Of a stretch of 64,000 nt of DNA, positions 8,500 to 14,906 are shown piece after piece. The first letter of the stretch is position 1; every line of letters begins with the position of its first letter. Source of the stretch: Segatella copri. Its GTDB lineage: Bacteria; Bacteroidota; Bacteroidia; Bacteroidales; Bacteroidaceae. The stretch lies in contig NZ_CP137557.1 in the NCBI RefSeq assembly GCF_019249655.2, forward strand, positions 1,423,001-1,487,000. Direction: 5' to 3'. The position numbers and the translations under genes were made by a program. The notes beneath the pieces are model-generated. The model worked only from the letters and a program-made list of their open reading frames with translations. It was not told where the DNA came from and made no database searches.

Positions 8500-9468
8500 A
8501 TGAAAAAGATTTACTCGTATTCTTTGTTGGCTGCTTTCGTTGCAGCCTTGTTGAGTGTTTCATCTGTAGCGAATGCACAGGATAACAATGCAGCAGTGAC
8601 TGCTGAGGCTTCGCAGGATGCTGCTGTGGCTACCTTCGAGGATTTGACCTTGGAGCCTAAAAGCCACTGGGCTGGTCCTGCTGATAATGCAGAGGAAGTA
8701 TCTGGTGCTTATGGTCCGGAATGGGTTGGTACTTTCAAGAGTGGTTCTTATGAGTTTGTCAACTCTGTAAACCCAGCTTGGGGTTCCTGGATGGGTTGTT
8801 CTTACAGCAACATGACCGCAACCTCATTTGAATCTTTGGACAAAGACCAGTGGAATTCTGCTGCAGGCCATGGTGCTGAGGGTTCTACCAATTACGGAGT
8901 ATTGTATGGAAATTCTCTTCCTAATACACCTATGGAAGTAATCAAGGTGGCTGATGCTCCTGATGGACGAGTAGTAAAGGGTATGAACATCACCAACTCT
9001 GCTTGGGTTGTAGAATGCGTGAAGAATGGCAATGGAGCTGCCAATAAGTTTAAGCAGGGTTCTTGGTTCAAGGTAATCTTTACTGGTACTAAGGCTGACA
9101 AGTCAACAGCTTCCGTAGAGTATTATCTGGCTGATTACCGTTCTGAGAATGAGGCAGACTGGACTTGTCTGACAGATTGGGATTGGCTTGACCTTTCTTC
9201 TTTGGGCAAGGTTGTTTCCCTGAGCATCAGCTTTGATGGTACAGACAAGAGTTATGGCTATCTGAATACATCAACCTATGTTTGCATCGACAATGTGGGC
9301 TGTGAGAAGAATCTTTCTACTGGTATTGCTACTGGCAAGTGGAACAGCGTAGAGCTTCGCGAGGTGGCTCGCTTCTCTGCTGACGGCAAGCGAATCTCTG
9401 CTCCTCAGAAGGGTCTCAACATCATCCGCATGAGCGATGGTTCTACCCGCAAGGTAGTAGTAAAGTAA
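8500..9468 (+). CDS. DUF4465-like secreted protein, last gene of the B12 operon
   Basis: 322 aa. Signal peptide about residues 1-26 (ends VANAQ). The middle (about 45-265) looks like DUF4465: TFEDLTLEPKSHWAG, SGSYEFVNSVNPAWGSWMGCSYSN, NYGVLYG, KGMNITNSAWVVECVKNG, WFKVIFTG, YYLADYRSE, ADWTCLTDWDWLDLSSLGKV, STYVCIDNV. It ends in a short sorting-like tail (FSADGKRISAPQKGLNI...KVVVK). A 68-bp AT-rich gap with no promoter separates it from the preceding gene, so it should be under riboswitch control. DUF4465 genes often accompany B12 receptors in this phylum (recollection), suggesting a surface corrinoid-binding role; not proven here. Confidence 0.72.
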   Translation: MKKIYSYSLLAAFVAALLSVSSVANAQDNNAAVTAEASQDAAVATFEDLTLEPKSHWAGPADNAEEVSGAYGPEWVGTFKSGSYEFVNSVNPAWGSWMGCSYSNMTATSFESLDKDQWNSAAGHGAEGSTNYGVLYGNSLPNTPMEVIKVADAPDGRVVKGMNITNSAWVVECVKNGNGAANKFKQGSWFKVIFTGTKADKSTASVEYYLADYRSENEADWTCLTDWDWLDLSSLGKVVSLSISFDGTDKSYGYLNTSTYVCIDNVGCEKNLSTGIATGKWNSVELREVARFSADGKRISAPQKGLNIIRMSDGSTRKVVVK

Positions 9469-9476
9469 ATATTTAC

Positions 9477-9531
9477 CCTTAAGGCAAAAAAAAAATAGCC
9501 TTAAGGGAAAATATTTTTTCCCTTAAGGCTA
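9477..9531. repeat. CCTTAAGG array, 22-bp period, with 16-bp terminator hairpin
   Basis: The palindrome CCTTAAGG occurs at 9477, 9499 and 9521, exactly 22 bp apart, with AT-only or nearly AT-only 14-bp spacers. Copies two and three form a perfect 16-bp stem (9496-9511 with 9516-9531, loop TATT). It lies between the convergent DUF4465 and ettA genes and should terminate both. The same array occurs at 63255-63328. Confidence 0.85.
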
Positions 9532-9548
9532 AATATTTAATTGCTTCT

Positions 9549-9632
9549 AGGAATCTATTATTGCTTCCTTTTTCGAAACTTTATTCCTTTCCCAGGAATC
9601 TATCATTGCTTCCTTTTTCGAATCTTTATTCC
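9549..9632. repeat. Two 39-bp direct repeats at the ettA 3' end
   Basis: 9549-9587 and 9594-9632 match except for two positions (AGGAATCTATTATTGCTTCC... versus AGGAATCTATCATTGCTTCC...), offset 45 bp. The second copy includes the ettA stop codon. Confidence 0.75.
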
Positions 9633-11323
9633 TCCATCAGCTTGCGATAGCGACCCTTCTTGATTTCTGTATCGCCAAGACGGCGCGCCTTGTTGATTTC
9701 ATACTCAGAATAGCTGCCCTCGAAGAAGAATACCTCACCGTTGCCTTCGAAGGCAAGAATGTGGGTACAGATACGGTCGAGGAACCAGCGGTCGTGGCTG
9801 ATAACCACCGCACAACCGGCAAATGCTTCCAAACCTTCCTCTAATGCACGTAGCGTGTTCACGTCGATATCGTTGGTAGGCTCATCGAGAAGCAATACGT
9901 TGCCCTCTTGCTTCAATGCCAAAGCCAACTGCAGACGGTTGCGCTCACCACCCGAGAGAACACTACAGAGCTTGCTCTGGTCGGTGCCCGAGAAGTTGAA
10001 GCGGGAGATGTAAGCACGTGCATTCACATCTCTGCCACCCAGACGCAAGGTCTCGTTGCCCTGGGAAATTACCTCGTAAACAGTCTTCTGAGGGTCGATG
10101 TCCTTGTGCTGCTGGTCAACATAAGCCAGCTTCACGGTCTCACCCACCTCGAATGTGCCGCCATCAGCCTGATCCAAGCCCATGATGAGGCGGAAGAGGG
10201 TAGTCTTGCCGGCTCCGTTAGGACCAATCACACCTACGATGCCGTTAGGAGGAAGCATGAAGTTGAGGTCGTTGAAGAGAACCTTTTCGCCGAACGCTTT
10301 CTTTACATGCTGAGCCTCAATCACCTTGTTGCCCAGACGAGGACCGTTAGGGATGAAGATCTCCAGCTTCTCCTCGCGCTCCTTCTGCTCCTGGTTGAGC
10401 ATCTGCTCGTAAGAGTTCAGACGAGCCTTACCCTTAGCCTGACGGGCCTTAGGTGCCATGCGAACCCATTCCAACTCGCGCTCCAATGTCTTGCGGCGCT
10501 TAGAGGCAGTCTTCTCCTCCTGAATCATTCGCTTGGTCTTCTGGTCGAGCCATGAAGAGTAGTTGCCCTTCCATGGAATACCTTCGCCACGGTCCAACTC
10601 CAGAATCCACTCGCTCACGTCATCGAGGAAGTAGCGGTCGTGGGTTACGGCGATTACGGTACCCTCATACTGCTGCAGGTGCTGCTCCAGCCAGTCGATG
10701 CTCTCAGCATCCAGGTGGTTGGTAGGCTCATCGAGCAGGAGCACGTCCGGCTTCTGCAGGAGCAGGCGGCAGAGAGCCACGCGGCGGCGCTCACCACCCG
10801 AGAGATTGGTAACTGGCCAATCACCAGGAGGACAATGCAGGGCAGCCATCGCACGCTCCAGCTTGGAGTCTATGTTCCAGGCATCGGTAGCATCAATGAT
10901 ATCCTGCACCTCAGCCTGACGCTGCATCAGCTTGTCCATCTTATCAGGGTCTCCGTAATATTCTTCGAGACCGAACTTATTGTTGATGTCCTCGTATTCA
11001 GCGAGTGCATCATAGATTTTCTGCACACCCTCCATCACGTTTTCCTTCACGGTCTTGTTCTCGTCGAGCGGAGGATCCTGAGGCAAGTAGCCCACAGAGT
11101 AGCCTGGGCTCCAAACCACCTCACCCTGGGTAGGTTGCTCAAGTCCTGCGATGATTTTCATCAACGTAGATTTACCGGCACCGTTTAAACCGATGATACC
11201 GATTTTTGCTCCGTAGAAGAACGATAGGTAGATGTTCTTCAGAATCTGTTTCTGGTTTTGTGGGATAATCTTAGATACGCCCACCATTGAGAAGATGATC
11301 TTCTTGTCGTCAACTGTTGCCAT
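9626..11323 (-). CDS. ettA: ABC-F protein EttA, energy-dependent translational throttle
   Basis: 565 aa, family length about 555. Two ABC ATPase domains without membrane segments: Walker A GLNGAGKST (about residue 43) and GPNGAGKTT (about 357); signatures LSGGERRRVALCR and LSGGERNRLQLAL; Walker B VLLLDEPTNHLD and VLLLDEPTNDID. Between the domains lies the linker 'QKTKRMIQEEKTASKRRKTLERELEWVRMAPKARQAKGKAR', which is typical of EttA and binds at the ribosomal E site. EttA gates the first peptide bond according to the ATP/ADP ratio. Single gene on the minus strand with its own promoter (11391-11399). Confidence 0.93.
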   Translation of the reverse strand: MATVDDKKIIFSMVGVSKIIPQNQKQILKNIYLSFFYGAKIGIIGLNGAGKSTLMKIIAGLEQPTQGEVVWSPGYSVGYLPQDPPLDENKTVKENVMEGVQKIYDALAEYEDINNKFGLEEYYGDPDKMDKLMQRQAEVQDIIDATDAWNIDSKLERAMAALHCPPGDWPVTNLSGGERRRVALCRLLLQKPDVLLLDEPTNHLDAESIDWLEQHLQQYEGTVIAVTHDRYFLDDVSEWILELDRGEGIPWKGNYSSWLDQKTKRMIQEEKTASKRRKTLERELEWVRMAPKARQAKGKARLNSYEQMLNQEQKEREEKLEIFIPNGPRLGNKVIEAQHVKKAFGEKVLFNDLNFMLPPNGIVGVIGPNGAGKTTLFRLIMGLDQADGGTFEVGETVKLAYVDQQHKDIDPQKTVYEVISQGNETLRLGGRDVNARAYISRFNFSGTDQSKLCSVLSGGERNRLQLALALKQEGNVLLLDEPTNDIDVNTLRALEEGLEAFAGCAVVISHDRWFLDRICTHILAFEGNGEVFFFEGSYSEYEINKARRLGDTEIKKGRYRKLMEE

Positions 11324-11390
11324 ATATATTATTAAATAATGTGTATTTGTGAATAAATTGAGTAAATTGCCGAGTTTGGCACTAACAGTT

Positions 11391-11399
11391 GCAAAGATA
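11391..11399 (-). promoter_or_regulatory. Promoter -7 for ettA
   Basis: TATCTTTGC on the minus strand, 68 bp ahead of the ettA start; no good -33 match. Confidence 0.55.
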
Positions 11400-11443
11400 C
11401 ATTATTTTTTTGTAATTCTCGCCTTTCTTTCAAAAAAAAGTTG

Positions 11444-11451
11444 TATATTTG
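11444..11451 (+). promoter_or_regulatory. Promoter -7 for the mgtC-family gene
   Basis: TATATTTG, followed by GC, 73 bp ahead of the start at 11524; diverges from the ettA promoter; -33 not obvious. Confidence 0.55.
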
Positions 11452-11523
11452 CATTTATTGTAGTAAAAAAGAGGCTCACGATGGGCTTCTTTCATCTTTT
11501 GATTTTTAAAAGAAAGGAATAAT

Positions 11524-12177
11524 ATGGATGCAACCTATGTAGACCTTACCATTCGTCTGTCTCTCGCCCTGGCTTTGGGCGGAGCGATAGGCATCGAGAG
11601 AGAGTATCGTGCCAAGGAGGCGGGGTTTCGCACTCACTTCCTGGTGGCTTTGGGCAGTGCGCTTTTCTGTGTGGTTTCTCAATATGGATTCGGATTCGAA
11701 CTGAAGGATTCTTCCCGAGTGGCGGCACAGGTGGTGTCGGGCATCGGATTCTTGGGTGCCGGTACCATCATCTTTCAGAAAAATGTGGTTCGAGGCCTGA
11801 CCACGGCAGCTGGCTTGTGGGTAACGGCGGCGATAGGTCTGGCATGCGGTACGGGCATGTATATGGCGGCGATACTTACCACGGCGATGGTGTTGATGGG
11901 ATTGGAGGTGCTGAATTATCTGATACCGCAGTTGGGAACCTCTACCATCGAGCTGAATTTCTCTGCACCATCAAGGGATAGCGTGAAGGAATTCATCAGT
12001 AAAATCAAGCAGAAAGGCATGGAAGTTCATTCTTACGAACTGAAAGAACGGAGATTTTCTAAGGAAGAATTTGTGGAGGCGAGCATTGAAATAAAAGCCA
12101 AACGGGGTTTCCATACGCTGGAGATTCTGGATTATATGAATGATTTCTCGGACGTCACGATTTCGACGATTAAATAG
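11524..12177 (+). CDS. MgtC/SapB-family inner-membrane protein
   Basis: 217 aa. N-terminal two thirds hold the conserved MgtC domain: IRLSLALALGGAIGIEREYRAKEAGFRTHFLVALGSALF, then VVSGIGFLGAGTIIF, VRGLTTAAGLWVTAAIGLACG and a further hydrophobic helix (MYMAAILTTAMVLMGLEVLNYL), giving four or five membrane spans. The C-terminal 70 residues form a soluble, ACT-like regulatory domain. Family members act in growth at low Mg2+, acid or intracellular stress, in some cases by inhibiting the F-type ATP synthase; transport itself has not been shown. Monocistronic, with its own promoter and a strong terminator directly after it. Confidence 0.88.
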   Translation: MDATYVDLTIRLSLALALGGAIGIEREYRAKEAGFRTHFLVALGSALFCVVSQYGFGFELKDSSRVAAQVVSGIGFLGAGTIIFQKNVVRGLTTAAGLWVTAAIGLACGTGMYMAAILTTAMVLMGLEVLNYLIPQLGTSTIELNFSAPSRDSVKEFISKIKQKGMEVHSYELKERRFSKEEFVEASIEIKAKRGFHTLEILDYMNDFSDVTISTIK

Positions 12178-12183
12178 AAAGAA

Positions 12184-12229
12184 AAGATAAAAAGGAGTTA
12201 AGACCATCATCTTAACTCCTTTTTATCTT
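12184..12229. terminator. Bidirectional terminator, 20-bp stem
   Basis: Perfect inverted repeat 12184-12203 with 12210-12229, loop CCATCA, bordered by A-rich and T-rich sequence. It serves the convergent mgtC-family and methyltransferase genes. Confidence 0.9.
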
Positions 12230-12236
12230 TATATGC

Positions 12237-13016
12237 TTAGAAAATCCTAGCCAGATAGTCGTAATGTTCTCCTTCAGCCACGAGTTCGCCCTGCAAGCCG
12301 CAGCTTTCGGCGATGGATTTGAGCAGTGGGAAATCTACGTAGAGCCAGTCGAACCTGTCGCCCTTTATATCTTTGTAAATCATCTGGTAATCCACTTCAC
12401 CATAGTAGGCACCATTCAGATTGATGTCGAAACTTCCGTCTTCATTCTCGTAGATATATTTGAGGTCGGAGGAGTCGATAAGAATCTGTCCGCCCTGGTT
12501 GAGCAAAGCCTTGAGACGGTTGAAGAGGGCAGGGAGGTTTTCTATTTTCCCGGCGATACCCGTTCCGTTCATCAGGAGGAGGATGGTGTCGAAACCTGTT
12601 TCCAGATGATCATCAAAGAGGTTGATGCATTCAGCATCCTTTACGCCTCTCAATCTCATAGCCTCGCAACTCAGAGGAGAAATATCTATGGCTTTTACCG
12701 AAGAAATATCTTGTTTTTCGGATGCATTCTCTTGTTTTGCCGAAGCATCTTTTGTGCTGCATTCCTTCTGCAAGGCGAGTGCATGGCAACCGGCACCGGC
12801 TCCCACGTCCAGTACTTTTCCCTTGGCAAGCTTCAGAGCCTTCTGCTCCAGCATCGGCATCTCTTCAACTTTTCTGAAGAGATGTTTCACCGGCATTTCA
12901 TCTTCCTCGAACATAGATGATAGCACACGTAATCTTCCTGCTTTTCCCGATTTCTGATAATCAAGGATAGCGGCGCCCATCGGGTCTTTGTCTTTTGATA
13001 GTATATCTGTATTCAT
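12237..13016 (-). CDS. Class I SAM-dependent methyltransferase
   Basis: 259 aa from ATG 13016. Motif I 'KVLDVGAGAGCHALALQ' (about residues 67-83) binds SAM; motif II/acidic residue 'KAIDISPLSCEAMRLRGV'; then 'FDTILLLMNGTGI' and 'GGQILIDSSDLKYIY' for the later strands. A low-complexity Lys/Ser/Ala insertion (KDASAKQENASEKQDIS) sits between motifs I and II. The substrate is not evident; general small-molecule methylases of this shape are common in Bacteroidota. A longer frame begins at TTG 13109, but its first 31 residues are Asn/Arg/Lys-rich and unlike the family, so ATG 13016 is preferred. Confidence 0.75.
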   Translation of the reverse strand: MNTDILSKDKDPMGAAILDYQKSGKAGRLRVLSSMFEEDEMPVKHLFRKVEEMPMLEQKALKLAKGKVLDVGAGAGCHALALQKECSTKDASAKQENASEKQDISSVKAIDISPLSCEAMRLRGVKDAECINLFDDHLETGFDTILLLMNGTGIAGKIENLPALFNRLKALLNQGGQILIDSSDLKYIYENEDGSFDINLNGAYYGEVDYQMIYKDIKGDRFDWLYVDFPLLKSIAESCGLQGELVAEGEHYDYLARIF

Positions 13017-13128
13017 TTGTTTTGCACCTGTAGATGCTATAATATTTTTACTTCTTTTCTGTTCTCCAAGAGTATTTCTCTGATTACTTCTTTTTGTATC
13101 ATAACTCAATATTGTTTAATTGATTTTG

Positions 13129-13136
13129 CAAAAATA
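13129..13136 (-). promoter_or_regulatory. Promoter -7 for the methyltransferase
   Basis: TATTTTTG on the minus strand; transcription would start near 13122 and give a leader of about 100 bases before ATG 13016. Confidence 0.5.
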
Positions 13137-13231
13137 CACCTATTTTGTTAAACCGGCTAAACAATATGCATAATTTAACATAAAAGTCTCTTTATATCAT
13201 AGCTGATATCATTTTTTAAGATACCAGATAA

Positions 13232-13897
13232 TTATCTGCTGCAGCTTAGTATTTCTCCCACCTTTTGCTTTTCGCTGTCGAAGCTGAATAGCTGATAGAT
13301 GACGATGGCATTCTGTGGGTCCACGATGTGTGGCGCCATCATTTTGAGCGCTTTCAGCTGTTCATCGTCGAAAGGGAATATCTTCATGATGCGGACCACC
13401 TGGGCGCAGGAATAGTAACAGCCGAGGCTGGCTATTTCTATCAGATCGAACTTGTTGTCATCAAAGCTTGCCTTCTTCACCTTATTATATAGTTTGGAGA
13501 AGGAAGCATCATCGAGACAATAGCCGTAATCCATTCTGCCATCTGGATCACATTTTCCATCGTAGATGGGTGGGGTAGGGTGTTGTGGCTGCTGTACATT
13601 CGATGTTTGGCTGTTTGGTTCTATGATTTTTGTATCGTACTGCACAACCTTTCCGTTTCTGTCGAAGAAGACCGTGATGTACTTGGAATCTCCAGACAGA
13701 TAATTATATTTGTCATATTCCCATTTGTCCCCATACATGTCGAAACTGGTGAGCTTAGGTTTTCCAAGAATGGCTATTACTTCCTGCTTGGTCATTCCCC
13801 GCTCCACGTTTCTTTTTCCTTTAGCCGAAGCCGAGAGGCATACGGCAAACATCAATATGGTTGTGGCGATAAGCGCCATTACTTCATTTCTTTTCAT
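13232..13897 (-). CDS. Exported protein with SmpA/BamE-like and DUF4476 domains
   Basis: 221 aa. Signal peptide about residues 1-25 (ends SASA). Residues 30-90 (VERGMTKQEVIAILGKPKLTSFDMYGDKWEYDKY, YITVFFDRNGKVVQY) have the 'G-M-T-x-x-x-V-x-x-x-L-G-x-P' pattern of the SmpA/OmlA fold. A Pro/Gln/Thr-rich linker follows, then a C-terminal DUF4476-like domain (FSKLYNKVKKASFDDNKFDLIEIASL, QVVRIMKIFPFDDEQLKALKMMAPHIVDPQNAIVIYQLFSFDSEK). No lipobox. Function unknown; SmpA/BamE-type domains bind outer-membrane assembly partners, so an envelope role is plausible but inferred. Confidence 0.75.
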   Translation of the reverse strand: MKRNEVMALIATTILMFAVCLSASAKGKRNVERGMTKQEVIAILGKPKLTSFDMYGDKWEYDKYNYLSGDSKYITVFFDRNGKVVQYDTKIIEPNSQTSNVQQPQHPTPPIYDGKCDPDGRMDYGYCLDDASFSKLYNKVKKASFDDNKFDLIEIASLGCYYSCAQVVRIMKIFPFDDEQLKALKMMAPHIVDPQNAIVIYQLFSFDSEKQKVGEILSCSR

Positions 13898-13941
13898 AAG
13901 CTAAACTGTTTTTTATAAGTTATTATATTGTTTTATGGTTG

Positions 13942-13949
13942 CAAAAGTA
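13942..13949 (-). promoter_or_regulatory. Promoter -7 for the DUF4476 gene
   Basis: TACTTTTG on the minus strand, 44 bp ahead of the start at 13897; weak -33. Confidence 0.55.
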
Positions 13950-14043
13950 CAGCTTTCTTTTGAAATAAAAAGAGGAGGATTCCCTAAAGTAGAAGGGAAA
14001 ATCCCTATTCCCGATTTGCAGAGCCTAGTGGCAACATTCTTTG

Positions 14044-14099
14044 GTTGTACGACTATACATCCTTTTGTTGTATTGCTATATATCCATTGGTCGTATGAT
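14044..14099. repeat. Three near-palindromes with 23-bp period
   Basis: GTTGTACGAC at 14044, GTTGTATTGC at 14067 and GTCGTATGAT at 14090 are exactly 23 bp apart and lie about 100 bp upstream of the DUF4476 promoter. Could be an operator array or a decayed repeat of the 22-bp type. Confidence 0.4.
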
Positions 14100-14124
14100 T
14101 GTTCTATACTTCGAAAAAATGGTC

Positions 14125-14727
14125 TTAGTCCCACCACGTTTGTGCATAGTAGGCAAGTAACTTATGGTATAAGTACCATGCTTTCAACTGGTATAGTTCA
14201 TGAGGATGCTCTATATACCAATCTTTAGCTTTTTGGTTATGTGATAATTTCAGATAGCGGTCAAGGTTTTTCATATTTACCTTTACCAAGCAATGGTACT
14301 TCACATTGTCGTCTTTCATTTTATAGAACTTTCCATCATCTATTGGCACAAACTCCATCTCTCCTTCATATTCGAAAAGATCAACATTATTGTCAAGCAT
14401 AATATCATGGAGTTTGACCGCCATTTTTATCCAACGTACTATTGGCTCGTAAGTTTCTGCTGTAGCGAAATATCCATGTTTATAATGTGCTATTAACTCT
14501 TCCATGTATGTTTTCTGCAAATCATAAAAATATTCATAAGAGAATGGATATGTATGGAAGGCTGCTTGTTTTACGAGCTTCCAACGTCTTTTGTTACAGC
14601 ACACTCTAAACCAACAGCAAACAGAACGATATTTGCTTGTAATATGGCAATACCACCAAATATCTATGTTTTCCCATAGTTTGGCAAGGCCTTTCTTCTC
14701 TTCCCTATCAATTAATTTTAAACTCAT
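14125..14727 (-). CDS. Hypothetical protein, Trp/Tyr/His-rich
   Basis: 200 aa from ATG 14727, which is preferred to ATG 14742 because the -7 element TATCTTTG lies at 14754-14761 and would start transcription at about 14747. I do not recognise the family. The protein is soluble, basic in its first 60 residues (ITSKYRSVCCWFRVCCNKRRWKLVKQAAFH) and strikingly rich in aromatic residues (for example YSYEYFYDLQKTYM-like, AWYLYHKLLAYYAQTWW at the C terminus). No catalytic motif or signal peptide seen. It stands alone on the minus strand in an AT-rich stretch next to the AlbA/Schlafen-type regulator, transcribed divergently. Confidence 0.6.
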   Translation of the reverse strand: MSLKLIDREEKKGLAKLWENIDIWWYCHITSKYRSVCCWFRVCCNKRRWKLVKQAAFHTYPFSYEYFYDLQKTYMEELIAHYKHGYFATAETYEPIVRWIKMAVKLHDIMLDNNVDLFEYEGEMEFVPIDDGKFYKMKDDNVKYHCLVKVNMKNLDRYLKLSHNQKAKDWYIEHPHELYQLKAWYLYHKLLAYYAQTWWD

Positions 14728-14753
14728 ATCTCTATCCTCCAATTAAAACGCCA

Positions 14754-14761
14754 CAAAGATA
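14754..14761 (-). promoter_or_regulatory. Promoter -7 for the 200-aa hypothetical gene
   Basis: TATCTTTG on the minus strand, 26 bp ahead of the chosen start. Confidence 0.55.
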
Positions 14762-14811
14762 CTAATTATATCTGAAAATGAGAAGAATAAAGCGAAAAAA
14801 TCGATCTTTTG

Positions 14812-14843
14812 TTTGTAAGTTTGTGATTTTTTGATTAACTTTA
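14812..14843 (+). promoter_or_regulatory. Promoter for the AlbA/Schlafen-type gene
   Basis: TTTG 14812-14815, 20 bp, TAACTTTA 14836-14843 (last base off consensus). Confidence 0.5.
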
Positions 14844-14906
14844 CCGCCGAATAGGCTAAAGAGGGTGACAAATGAAGTTCCCCTTACCTATAATATAATT
14901 AAGAAA

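Noticed and set aside
8500-9468. Naming the DUF4465 gene btuH
   Set aside because: Context supports a corrinoid-related surface role, but I cannot confirm from sequence alone that this domain is the one called BtuH.
13913-14137. 74-codon minus-strand frame upstream of the DUF4476 gene
   Set aside because: Overlaps that gene's promoter and the 23-bp repeat; composition unlike a protein.
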